Shown piece by piece: positions 17,562 through 26,070 of a stretch of 64,000 bases of DNA; position 1 is the stretch's first letter, and every line of letters begins with the position of its first letter. The translations under genes and the position numbers were made by a program. Under the pieces are notes generated by a model, which was not told where the DNA came from, made no database searches, and was given only the letters and a program-made list of their open reading frames with translations. The DNA is taken from NCBI GenBank assembly GCA_017449525.1, contig JAFTFL010000014.1, forward strand, positions 1 through 64,000. The letters run 5' to 3'. Origin of the DNA: Bacteroidales bacterium. GTDB taxonomy: Bacteria > Bacteroidota > Bacteroidia > Bacteroidales > P3.

Positions 17562-18553
17562 TACGGGGAATAACCTTTGCCCACCCGTGGGTATTGCTGT
17601 TGCTGCTTGTCGTGCCGTTGCTCTGCGGTTGGTGGTATTGGCGCTATCGCCGGCAGCAGGCCACCACGTCCTATTCTGATATTGGACAGTTGACGGGCGG
17701 CACGAAAAGCCTCAAAGTGCGCCTCTACCCCCTGTTGTACCTGTTGCGCCTGTGTGCCATCGTGGCGGTGATATTTGCGTTGGCAAGGCCTCAAAGCCGC
17801 ATGAGCCGTCAAGAAATGAAGGTGGAGGGTATTGATATTGTGTTGGCGATGGACGTCAGCGGCAGTATGCTGGCAGAAGATTTTAAGCCCAACCGTTTGG
17901 AGGCAGCCAAGAAGGTGGCCACCGAGTTCATCGAAGGTCGTAAGAATGACCGTATAGGCCTTACGGTGTTTGCAGGCGAGGCCTTCACGCAGATACCTCT
18001 CACGATAGACCATTCGGTGCTGCTCACCCAGTTGGCTAAGGTGAAGAGTGGGCAGATTAAGGACGGAACGGCGCTCGGAGACGGGTTGGCTACCGCAATC
18101 AACCGTATCAAGGACAGCAAGGCGAAGAGCAAGGTTATCATACTGCTGACCGATGGTGTGAACAACATGGGCTCTATCGACCCTCAAAGTGCAGCCGATA
18201 TTGCAGCCTTGTATGACATACGGTTGTACACCATTGGCGTGGGCAAGCAGGGCATGGCTCCGTACCCCTATGTAGACATGTTCGGACACAAGCGCTACCA
18301 GAATGTGCCTGTCGAAATTGATGAGGCTCTCCTTACAAAGATGGCGGATTGTACCAATGGGGGCCGCTACTTTCGCTCGACTAACCGTAAGTCGCTTGAG
18401 ACCATCTTCGCTCAGATTGACGAGATGGAGAAAACGCGCATCGATGTGTCGCAGTACAATCAAAGCAAGGATGAATTTCAGTTTCTGCTGTGGTTGGCGT
18501 TGGCACTGCTCGTGGCAGAACAACTGATGCGGATGCTCTATTTTAAACGTTAG
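17558..18553 (+). CDS. batA: BatA, membrane von Willebrand A protein
   Basis: A 331-residue protein with two N-terminal membrane segments (about 9-29 and 58-78), a periplasmic or exposed vWA domain (about 92-290) and a C-terminal membrane segment (about 308-325). The MIDAS is intact: DVSGSM at 99-104, GTALGDG near 171 and LLTDGVNN near 195. BatA and BatB are paired vWA proteins of the Bacteroides aerotolerance operon. The gene overlaps the upstream gene by 4 bp, indicating translational coupling. Confidence 0.95.
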   Translation: MIRGITFAHPWVLLLLLVVPLLCGWWYWRYRRQQATTSYSDIGQLTGGTKSLKVRLYPLLYLLRLCAIVAVIFALARPQSRMSRQEMKVEGIDIVLAMDVSGSMLAEDFKPNRLEAAKKVATEFIEGRKNDRIGLTVFAGEAFTQIPLTIDHSVLLTQLAKVKSGQIKDGTALGDGLATAINRIKDSKAKSKVIILLTDGVNNMGSIDPQSAADIAALYDIRLYTIGVGKQGMAPYPYVDMFGHKRYQNVPVEIDEALLTKMADCTNGGRYFRSTNRKSLETIFAQIDEMEKTRIDVSQYNQSKDEFQFLLWLALALLVAEQLMRMLYFKR

Positions 18554-18577
18554 CAAGTCTTATAACCGTAGCACAAC

Positions 18578-19654
18578 ATGATACATTTCGCACATATCAA
18601 TTATCTTTGGCTCTTGATACTGATACCAGTATTGGTAGCCATATATGTGGTGGTGCATGTACGCAACAAGCGTCAACTCCTGCACTACGCCGACAGTGCG
18701 ATGCTGCATCGGCTACAGCCGTCGGCTTCGACGCGCCGTCCAGCCCTCAAGTTCGGCATAGCCATGCTCGGCTTGGCCAGCCTTATCGTGGCCTTGGCCG
18801 GTCCACAGATGGGCACAAAGATTACGAAGGGCGAACGCTTAGGGTCGGATATAGCTATCTGTATTGACGTGTCGAATAGCATGATGGCCGAAGATATTCA
18901 ACCCAACCGGCTGGAGCGCAGCAAGCGCGCGGTGAGTAACTTAATTGGTGAGCTGGGAAGCGACCGAGTGTCGTTGATTGTATTTGCTGGTGCTTCGTTC
19001 ATTCAAATGCCATTGACAACGGACTATGGTGCAGCTCTGATGTTCCTTGACCAAATAGACTGCAACATGGTCAACGCGCAGGGTACGGCTATAGGCGATG
19101 CCATCAGCAAGGCAATGGAGAGTTTCGGTTACGGAAGCGACGAGGAGCAGTGGGAACGGAATGGCAGTCGTGCTATCATTGTCATCAGCGATGGTGAGAA
19201 CCATGAGGATGACGCTGTGGGGATGGCACGCAAGGCCTATAGGGAAGGAATAGTGGTTAACACCATTGGCATGGGGTTACCTCAAGGAGTGCCCATTCCA
19301 GAGTACCGCAACGGAAGGGTGCAAGGCTATAAGAAAGACCGCAACGGACAAACGGTTACCACCCAACTGAACGAAGCAATGTTGGCCGAAATAGCCCGCG
19401 AGGGAGGCGGTGTATATGTGCGAGCTGGCAATATCAATGCTGGCTTGTCTGATATCGTGAAGCAGTTGAATAGCCTCGACAAGTCAAGTTTCGGTGAGTC
19501 GCTGTTCTCTGAATATGAGAGTCGGTACTATTATCCTCTCGCATTGGCACTGCTCTGCCTTGTGGCCGAACTGCTGATTATGGAAAAGCGCAACGCAAGG
19601 TTCAACATAGGCAAGCTCTTAGCTCGCTCCAACCAAGATGAACATCAAATATGA
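18578..19654 (+). CDS. batB: BatB, membrane von Willebrand A protein
   Basis: A 358-residue paralogue of BatA with the same topology: membrane segments at about 9-27 and 58-76, a vWA domain with MIDAS DVSNSM (97-102) and VISDGENHEDD near 204, and a C-terminal membrane helix (about 324-342). GTAIGDAIS carries the MIDAS Thr. The gene lies 24 bp after batA and overlaps batC by 4 bp (ATGA). Confidence 0.95.
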   Translation: MIHFAHINYLWLLILIPVLVAIYVVVHVRNKRQLLHYADSAMLHRLQPSASTRRPALKFGIAMLGLASLIVALAGPQMGTKITKGERLGSDIAICIDVSNSMMAEDIQPNRLERSKRAVSNLIGELGSDRVSLIVFAGASFIQMPLTTDYGAALMFLDQIDCNMVNAQGTAIGDAISKAMESFGYGSDEEQWERNGSRAIIVISDGENHEDDAVGMARKAYREGIVVNTIGMGLPQGVPIPEYRNGRVQGYKKDRNGQTVTTQLNEAMLAEIAREGGGVYVRAGNINAGLSDIVKQLNSLDKSSFGESLFSEYESRYYYPLALALLCLVAELLIMEKRNARFNIGKLLARSNQDEHQI

Positions 19655-20535
19655 AATACCACAATATAATAATGGCGTTCTCGCTGCTGCTTTTGGGCTG
19701 GACATGTGCTGCGCAAACTGCAGGGCAGGACAAACCTGCACTTCGCAAAACAACCCACGAGCAGCGCATCTCAACGCGTAAGGGAAACCGTGCCTACAAT
19801 AAGAAAGACTATGATGCGGCGGAAATGAAGTACAGAGGTTCGCTGCAAATAGACAGCACCGACTACAAAGCGCACTACAATCTGGGCAACACGCTCTACC
19901 GTCGCGACGACCTTACCACAGCTACTCGCCACTACAACGAGTCGCTTCTCAACTCCTCGATGACACCTCGTCAGCGCAGTGATGCATATTACAACTTGGG
20001 AACAACCCAATTGGCCTCGGCAGTGAAACAGAAGGATGACAGCAACCCAGACCAGACTTCGGCAACGATGGAGCAACTGGGGAAGGCTGCACAGAACCTT
20101 CAAGAGTCGCTCAAGTTGAACCCTTCGAATCAAGATGCCAAGCACAATTTGTCGTATGTGTTGCGCCTTATGCAACAGATGCAGCAGCAACAGCAGCAGA
20201 ACGGAGGTGGACAACAACAGCAAGATCAGCAGCAAAATCAACAACAGAACCAACAGCAAAATCAGCAGAATAAAGACCAGCAACAGCAGCAGGGACAGGA
20301 GCAGCAGCAGAAGCAAGACCAGCAGCAGAATCAGCAACAAAACCAAGATAAGGAGCAGGACAACAAACAACAAAACAAGCAGCAGCAACGTCAGCAAGAG
20401 AAGCAACAAGAGCAGAAAAAGCGTGATGCGGAGCAGTTGCTCAACGCTATAAAGAATAATGAGAAGAAGACGATGCACGACCAGATAAAAGTCCAGGAGT
20501 CGGCCACTCGTCACACGATAGAAAAGGATTGGTAA
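19651..20535 (+). CDS. batC: BatC, TPR protein with Gln-rich segment
   Basis: A 294-residue exported protein: signal peptide (1-21, ending CAAQ), tetratricopeptide repeats (about 42-165, with KAHYNLGNTLYRRDDL and AYYNLGTTQL), then a very Gln-rich segment (about 175-255) built of QQQ/NQQ/DQQ units, and a conserved basic C-terminus (RDAEQLLNAIKNNEKKT). The TPR block presumably docks other Bat proteins in the periplasm. The Gln tract is encoded by mixed CAA/CAG codons, so it is less prone to slippage than a pure repeat. Confidence 0.92.
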   Translation: MKYHNIIMAFSLLLLGWTCAAQTAGQDKPALRKTTHEQRISTRKGNRAYNKKDYDAAEMKYRGSLQIDSTDYKAHYNLGNTLYRRDDLTTATRHYNESLLNSSMTPRQRSDAYYNLGTTQLASAVKQKDDSNPDQTSATMEQLGKAAQNLQESLKLNPSNQDAKHNLSYVLRLMQQMQQQQQQNGGGQQQQDQQQNQQQNQQQNQQNKDQQQQQGQEQQQKQDQQQNQQQNQDKEQDNKQQNKQQQRQQEKQQEQKKRDAEQLLNAIKNNEKKTMHDQIKVQESATRHTIEKDW

Positions 20536-20541
20536 CAACAG

Positions 20542-22467
20542 ATGGCTCACATGTATTCAACCCAATATAATGTATACAAGAAGATAAATGGACGTGAAAC
20601 GCCACGTGCGCACGCGACGTGCACGAAGCGAGAGGACATACGTCAGCGCGTGATGGGCTGGTGCATGGCAGTGGCACTGTTGATGGCACTGCCCGGTCAG
20701 GTCATGGCGCAGCAATTGTCGGTTAGGGCTCCTTCGACGGTAGCCTCCGGGCAGCACTTCCGAATAACGTTCAACTTAAACGCCCGTGGGAGTAACTTCG
20801 AAGCACCCAATTTCGGTGGACTGCGGGTGTTGAGTGGACCCCACATGTCGTCAAGTAGTAGTACCTCTATCATAAACGGCAATGTGTCGCGTGAGGTCAA
20901 TATGGGGTACGAGTTCATCGTGCAGGCTGAAAAAGAGGGGGCGTACACGGTGGGTGCTGCGCGATGCAAGGTGGACAATAAGACTGTCAGTAGCGAGCCG
21001 TTTACGATACGTGCTGAGAAGAGCGCACCGCAAAGCAATGCGCAGCAAGGTGCATCGTATGGGCAACCCCAGCAGCGCGCTGCACAACAGGCCAGCACGA
21101 TAGATAATAATTCCCTGTTTGCCCGTGCCAGTGTCAACAAGACGAATCCCTATCAGGGCGAGGAGGTGATACTGACATACAGTATTTATACGCAGATATC
21201 GTTGCAGAACTTTCAACTCGACAAGCTGCCTGGCAACAAGGGATTTTGGAGCGAAGACCTCAGCGCTGGCAAGAACATAAAGATGTATGACAAGCAGCTG
21301 AACGACCGCAATTACAGGGTGGCCGAGATACGCCGTGGGGCAATGTTTGCACAGGAAAGTGGAAAGTTGACGATAGAACCTTTGGAACTGGACGTGTTGG
21401 CTCTTGTACAAACGCAGCGTCAGCGTACTGGTACGATATGGGACCTCTTTGATGACCCGTTCTTCAATCCTACGCAGGCTGTGGAGCGACACTTGAAGAC
21501 CAATGCTATTACTGTCAATGTACGGCCGTTACCCACGGCACCCCAGGAATTCTGTGGCGGAGTGGGTCGCTTCGACTTTAAGGCGCAGGTCGATAACGAC
21601 CATGTGCGAGCCAATGAGGCAATTACTTACAAATTGACTATTTCGGGGCATGGCAACTTGATGTTGATTGACGCGCCCACACCTCCTTTCTCGCAGGCTT
21701 TCGAGGTGTATGACCCTAAGGTGAGCGACAACATTACGCGAGGCGATGCGGGCATCAGCGGCAGTCGCACATTTGAGTGGGTGCTCATCCCGAGGACGCA
21801 GGGCTCTTACAGTATACCAGAGTATACCGTCTCCTACTTTGACCCAGCGCAAGGACACTATGTGTCGAAGACTTTGGCTGCAATCCCTTTGGAGGTGGAA
21901 AAGGGCGACCCGGCAGCGATGCGTAACATGAGCATGGTGAGTTCGAAAAGCGATGTGAAAGTCCTCAACAGCGACATCAATCATATCAAGACGGGCAACC
22001 CACATCTGAAGCAGCGTGCAGACGGTGCGGTGGTGGGCTGGAAGGGTTGGCTGCTGATGCTGCTGCCTCTGGTAGCAGGAATCGTGGCTATTGTCATTGG
22101 TCGGAAGCGTCAAGCGTTGCACGCTGATGAGAAGGAGATGCGGCTGCGTAGGGCTACTAAGTTGGCGCGTAAACGGCTGCGTGCAGCACATCAGTTTATG
22201 GAGGCTGGCGACGACAATCGCTTTTATGAAGAGATATACAAAGCTTTGTGGGGTTGTCTCTCCGATAAGTATGGCATCGAATTGAGCCAACTTTCGCGCG
22301 ATACCGTGGAGCAAAAGTTGCAGGATAAAAAAGTGGCAGAGGAGCAGCAACAGCGTGTGATGGCAGCGATTGAGAAGGTGGACTTGGCACGCTTTGCACC
22401 AGGCGATGCTTCGGCAACGATGCAACATATCTACGATGAAATATTGCAGACCATTGTGGCTTTGTAG
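20542..22467 (+). CDS. batD: BatD, periplasmic beta-sandwich membrane protein
   Basis: A 641-residue protein. It has a signal segment (CMAVALLMALPGQVMAQQ, about 40-58), several Ig-like beta domains (about 58-480, BatD signature QLSVRAPSTVASGQ), one membrane helix (about 497-517, GWLLMLLPLVAGIVAIVIG) and a cytoplasmic helical tail. The signal begins only 37 residues in from the ATG at 20542, so the ATG at 20653 (MGWCMAV) may be the real start. The gene begins 6 bp after batC. Confidence 0.92.
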   Translation: MAHMYSTQYNVYKKINGRETPRAHATCTKREDIRQRVMGWCMAVALLMALPGQVMAQQLSVRAPSTVASGQHFRITFNLNARGSNFEAPNFGGLRVLSGPHMSSSSSTSIINGNVSREVNMGYEFIVQAEKEGAYTVGAARCKVDNKTVSSEPFTIRAEKSAPQSNAQQGASYGQPQQRAAQQASTIDNNSLFARASVNKTNPYQGEEVILTYSIYTQISLQNFQLDKLPGNKGFWSEDLSAGKNIKMYDKQLNDRNYRVAEIRRGAMFAQESGKLTIEPLELDVLALVQTQRQRTGTIWDLFDDPFFNPTQAVERHLKTNAITVNVRPLPTAPQEFCGGVGRFDFKAQVDNDHVRANEAITYKLTISGHGNLMLIDAPTPPFSQAFEVYDPKVSDNITRGDAGISGSRTFEWVLIPRTQGSYSIPEYTVSYFDPAQGHYVSKTLAAIPLEVEKGDPAAMRNMSMVSSKSDVKVLNSDINHIKTGNPHLKQRADGAVVGWKGWLLMLLPLVAGIVAIVIGRKRQALHADEKEMRLRRATKLARKRLRAAHQFMEAGDDNRFYEEIYKALWGCLSDKYGIELSQLSRDTVEQKLQDKKVAEEQQQRVMAAIEKVDLARFAPGDASATMQHIYDEILQTIVAL

Positions 22468-22503
22468 ACGAATGGCTGTGTAATGATTAAGAATTAGTAG
22501 TGA

Positions 22504-23310
22504 ATGTTTATGCAACGACATAGAAACGGAAAAGGATTTATCATGAGTTGGCGTGTGGTTTTGCTGGTGTTGTTCGTGGTGTTGGCCGAGGGTGCAAAGG
22601 CTGCGGTGCCAGATAGTGTACAGGCGGCTTTTCAGCAGGGATGCCAGTCTTACGAGGCAGGGCAGTATGATGATGCGGTGGCTCTGTGGCGCGGATTGAC
22701 AGAAAATGGGTGGCAGAGCTCGGCTCTTTATTACAATCTGGGCAACGCCTATTTTCGCACCGACGAGCTGGGACGTGCCATTTTGTGCTATGAACGTGCC
22801 CTTCGGTTCTCGCCCTCTGATGTTGATATCAAGGAGAATTTAGCTTTTGCCTATTCGCGTACGGATGATCATATAGAGGTGATGCCGCAGTTGTTTTTGA
22901 GCCGTTGGTGGGGTGCTATTGTAGGCGCGATGAGTGCTATGTCGTGGTTTGCTGTGTGTGTGGTGTTGGCGTGCTGCGTGTGTGCTGTGGCTGTCGTGTG
23001 CGTGTTGTCAAAGCGGTATGCGATGCGCAAGTGGAGTTTGGTCGCTACGGTGGTTCTGCTTGGACTCTGGCTATCTACGATGGCGATTACGATTTCGGGA
23101 GTGAAACGTGGAACATCGCGTTCGGCGGCCATTGTGCTGGTGCCCATGTCGGTGGTGAAAAGTGCGCCGCAAGACGACAGTGTAGACAAGTTTATGCTGC
23201 ATGAAGGTACTCGTGTGGAGGTGCTTGGCGATATTGGTGGATGGAACAAAGTGCGCATCAGTGATGGAAATACGGGGTGGATGCCGACTTCTGATATCGA
23301 AGTGATTTAA
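22504..23310 (+). CDS. batE: BatE, TPR and SH3-domain protein
   Basis: A 268-residue protein with a signal peptide (about 14-34), a TPR unit (about 40-115; YYNLGNAYFRTDELGRAILCYERAL), two membrane helices (about 137-168 and 178-197) and a C-terminal bacterial SH3 domain (about 205-268, with LHEGTRVEVLGDIGGWNKVR and GNTGWMP). This is the standard BatE layout and ends the core Bat genes. An internal start at MSWRVVLLV (residue 14) would give a tighter signal peptide. Confidence 0.9.
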   Translation: MFMQRHRNGKGFIMSWRVVLLVLFVVLAEGAKAAVPDSVQAAFQQGCQSYEAGQYDDAVALWRGLTENGWQSSALYYNLGNAYFRTDELGRAILCYERALRFSPSDVDIKENLAFAYSRTDDHIEVMPQLFLSRWWGAIVGAMSAMSWFAVCVVLACCVCAVAVVCVLSKRYAMRKWSLVATVVLLGLWLSTMAITISGVKRGTSRSAAIVLVPMSVVKSAPQDDSVDKFMLHEGTRVEVLGDIGGWNKVRISDGNTGWMPTSDIEVI

Positions 23311-23363
23311 GTACAATGTTATCGTGTGGCTATGTGGCCGCAGTTGTTAAAAGATAGGATGCT

Positions 23364-24752
23364 ATGAGGACTCGCTTCTTTCGTACGGTATGTTGGCTCG
23401 CGGTTCAGGTCTGCGCCGTGTGCGGCTTCAGCACAACGATGCAGGCGCAGCAGGGTGTGAACTTGTTGGAAGGCATTGACGCAGGGCAGCATGTGGAGAT
23501 TGTTGACGACGAAGCGTGCGGCTGCGAGTTGGTCTACATCGATGGCATTCAGACTACGCAGCGAGGTGGCCTGTATGGATTTAAGTTGGCCGATGGCACC
23601 GAGTTAGTGCCGCCTACCTATAGGTTTGTTGGACAGTTCACTAACGGCTTTTGCATCGTGCTTCGTTCCGACACCACGTGGGGTATCATCAACCGGCGTG
23701 GAGAAGAGGTGCTGCCGTGTGTCTACCAGGAGGTTTCGTTGCCGCGCGAGGGACTGATAAGGGTGAAGCAAAACGGGCTTTACGGTTTTGCTGACACATT
23801 GGGACGCATGGTCATCGAGTGTCAGTACCCAGCGGCCAGCGCTTTCTCGGAAGGTGCAGCAGTGGTGGCGGTCAATCTGAGCACGCTGCCACCGCAGGTG
23901 GTGAAGCAAATTGATTTGGAAGCCATCTCTGGTATTAACCTTGACACCTTGGCCATTGCATACGGTTTCATCGACAAGGAGGGACAACTGTTGATGCTAC
24001 CACAATACGAGTATTGCAACCCTTTTATCGAGGGGTATGCCGTGGTTAAGATGTACGGACGCTTCGGCGTGATAGACCATCAAGGCAAGGAGGTGCTGCC
24101 AGTGAAGTATGACTGGGTGATGAACGTAACGGCGGGACGTTGTTTTGCCTATGTGGATGGCGAAGGCATCGCCATGTTCGACAATAGGTTCCGACGCATC
24201 ACGCCGTTCCGATATAGTGAAGTGGTGGGCTTTGGCGACGACTTCTTCACGGTGCGTCGCGACTCGGTGTACACCTATCTTGACCGTCGAGGGCGCGAAC
24301 CCTTTGGTGTGTTCGACAAGGCCTACGTCTTTGCCGAAGGGTGTGCCCGAGTGGAGCGCGGAGGCAAGGTGGGGGTGATAGACACTCGGGGGCACGAAGT
24401 GCTCCCCATAGCCTACCAGTGTAGCAATCGCTACCCAGGAGAGTACATGATGATCGAGGGCAGAGTGCTGATAGAGCGCGAAGGGCGCTTCGGATTTGTC
24501 GACAAGCAGGGGCGCGAGGTGGTGCCGTGCATCTATCAAGGTGCGTTCTCTTTCTCTGAGGGCTTGGCACCTGTGTGTCAAGGCGATTGGTGGGGCTTTG
24601 TAGACAAGGAGGGGCGCATGTCCATTGCGCCTCGCTTTCAAGCCGCTTCGCAGCATCAGTATGGGCGTGCCGAAGTGCTACTAAACAACGAGACCTATAA
24701 GATTAACAGGCAAGGCAAGTGCGTGAAAAACTGCAGCACTTTTCCTAAATGA
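23364..24752 (+). CDS. Exported WG-repeat protein
   Basis: A 462-residue protein with a signal peptide (1-28, ending TMQAQQ) followed by about ten WG-type repeats of roughly 35-50 residues. Each has the form (W/Y)G(F/V/I)(I/V/A)D..G....P.Y....F.EG.A.V (GLYGFADTLGRMVIECQYP, WGFVDKEGRMSIAPRF). WG repeats form beta-structured surfaces, probably for binding. It starts 53 bp after batE on the same strand, so it may be a tail gene of the Bat run; no role has been shown. Confidence 0.85.
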   Translation: MRTRFFRTVCWLAVQVCAVCGFSTTMQAQQGVNLLEGIDAGQHVEIVDDEACGCELVYIDGIQTTQRGGLYGFKLADGTELVPPTYRFVGQFTNGFCIVLRSDTTWGIINRRGEEVLPCVYQEVSLPREGLIRVKQNGLYGFADTLGRMVIECQYPAASAFSEGAAVVAVNLSTLPPQVVKQIDLEAISGINLDTLAIAYGFIDKEGQLLMLPQYEYCNPFIEGYAVVKMYGRFGVIDHQGKEVLPVKYDWVMNVTAGRCFAYVDGEGIAMFDNRFRRITPFRYSEVVGFGDDFFTVRRDSVYTYLDRRGREPFGVFDKAYVFAEGCARVERGGKVGVIDTRGHEVLPIAYQCSNRYPGEYMMIEGRVLIEREGRFGFVDKQGREVVPCIYQGAFSFSEGLAPVCQGDWWGFVDKEGRMSIAPRFQAASQHQYGRAEVLLNNETYKINRQGKCVKNCSTFPK

Positions 24753-24943
24753 CAACGCATGCATTTCTCTAAAAAACGATACAGTTTATAACCATAAGAT
24801 GTTGAGTATTCAACCATAGATATCCTGCATTTAATCATAGGAAACGCGCGTCCAATCACAAAGCAACGAGCCTTTAGATTCCGCAGCTACACACGTGAAA
24901 CTCCGAGAAGACGACGCATTCCAAATCCAAATACGCAATTCAG

Positions 24944-25384
24944 ATGGCAGACGATATAGCATCACACAAAGGTATAGTGGTGGGCGTGGAGCCCACGGTG
25001 GTTCACGTGCAGATAGAAACTCTCGGCGCTTGTGGCTCTTGTGCCGCCCACAGCCACTGCGGTTTCGGCGAAGCGCGTGTAAGAACGCTCGACGTGTCGA
25101 TCACCGACGCCCAGTCCTATCAGGTGGGCGACGTGGTGGAGGTGCGCATTCGCCAGTCGCTTGGCCTTGAGTCAGTGCTGTGGGCCTACCTGTTGCCGGC
25201 CGTTTTAACATTGGTTGGCGTGCTGCTTCCGCTGCGGCTTGGCTACAGCGAGCCTTTGGCTGTGCTGTGTGGTCTTTTAGTGACAATAGTCTATTATGTA
25301 GTGCTTTACCTTTTCCGCCAGAGGCTGCGCCGGCACTATAAGATGCTGATTTTCCCCACTGAGTACAAGCCAACTGAGTGTTAG
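24944..25384 (+). CDS. rseC: RseC/MucC-family (SoxR-reducing) membrane protein
   Basis: A 146-residue protein with an N-terminal cytoplasmic domain containing the Cys cluster CGSCAAHSHCG (30-40), then two membrane helices (about 81-103 and 108-128). This is the RseC layout. In other Bacteroidales rseC usually precedes rnfB-rnfC; no rnf genes are nearby here. A role in sigma-E signalling or SoxR reduction is known only from Proteobacteria and should not be transferred directly. Confidence 0.82.
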   Translation: MADDIASHKGIVVGVEPTVVHVQIETLGACGSCAAHSHCGFGEARVRTLDVSITDAQSYQVGDVVEVRIRQSLGLESVLWAYLLPAVLTLVGVLLPLRLGYSEPLAVLCGLLVTIVYYVVLYLFRQRLRRHYKMLIFPTEYKPTEC

Positions 25385-25441
25385 GGGCAGGAGTCGGATT
25401 GCCTCCTCGTGCAAATTCGACAAAATAAGCAATAATAGATA

Positions 25442-25681
25442 ATGAAAGAAGAATTTACAACAACTATGCATGGCGAGTTACTGGAGGGGAAAGAGACACC
25501 GAAGGACGTTGCCATTATGGGGGTATTCGGAGCGATGCGCAGACATCAGTCGCTAAAGAAGGCTCTCCGAGACTACCCGGAAGTAACTGCACAGCAGTTC
25601 AAAGATAACGTAGTGAGGGTTATCGAATTTGACTCATGGGAAGAGTTCGAAGGGAGGTACGGACACTTACTCGATGTCTAA
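25442..25681 (+). CDS. Small hypothetical protein, 79 residues
   Basis: A charged soluble protein (MKEEFTTTMHGELLEGKETP..., ending EEFEGRYGHLLDV) with a good ATG and a terminator immediately downstream (25723-25758). It has no signal or membrane segment. I do not recognise a family. It is 57 bp after the RseC-like gene on the same strand, which together with the terminator supports real expression of a two-gene unit. Confidence 0.6.
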   Translation: MKEEFTTTMHGELLEGKETPKDVAIMGVFGAMRRHQSLKKALRDYPEVTAQQFKDNVVRVIEFDSWEEFEGRYGHLLDV

Positions 25682-25722
25682 ATACCGCTCAAACACCTCT
25701 CTTTGTGCAACGTCTCGTAGGT

Positions 25723-25758
25723 GTGCCCCTGCCCGATGTGGCGGGGCACTTTCATTTT
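25723..25758 (+). terminator. Terminator after the 79-residue gene
   Basis: Stem GTGCCCC / GGGGCAC (25723-25749), then TTTCATTTT. It lies 42 bp after the stop codon at 25681. Confidence 0.7.
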
Positions 25759-26070
25759 AGAGGAGCGGATGAGTGGAAATATAAGTTCTGTTGAATGGGA
25801 GGGTAAGGGCAGAGAAGAGAAAATGTGAGGCTGGATGAGTGGGTAGATAAGAGTAGAAAAAGAGAAGGTAATGGCGGAGGGGTATTTGCAAAAGGTGTAT
25901 TATTCCTGCACATGGGGAGGGTGAGAGGCTGTGTTATTTGCTACTTTTGCAGTGTATAGGGGAGGAAGGGGAAATGTGGTGGAGTGAGTAGGCGTTTGGA
26001 AAACAGGGAGGAAGCGTTTAGGAGGGGTGATGGGGAGGCGCATATGGTTATGGATAACGAATGATTTTGG
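25759..26070. other. Purine-rich intergenic region before the helicase
   Basis: About 310 bp rich in G and A on the plus strand, with no convincing frame. A -7-like TACTTTTG at 25942-25949 could serve the downstream helicase gene; no -33 TTTG is at the right distance. Nothing else seen. Confidence 0.4.

Noticed and set aside
17417-18556. Minus-strand frame of 379 residues
   Set aside because: Antisense to batA, which has a clear vWA MIDAS and membrane segments.
20160-20420. CAG/CAA repeat tract considered as a CRISPR or tandem DNA repeat
   Set aside because: No regular spacing or spacers; the periodicity is codon-level within batC.
19771-20550. Minus-strand frame of 259 residues rich in Leu
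   Set aside because: The Leu tract is the complement of the CAG/CAA-rich Gln tract of batC.
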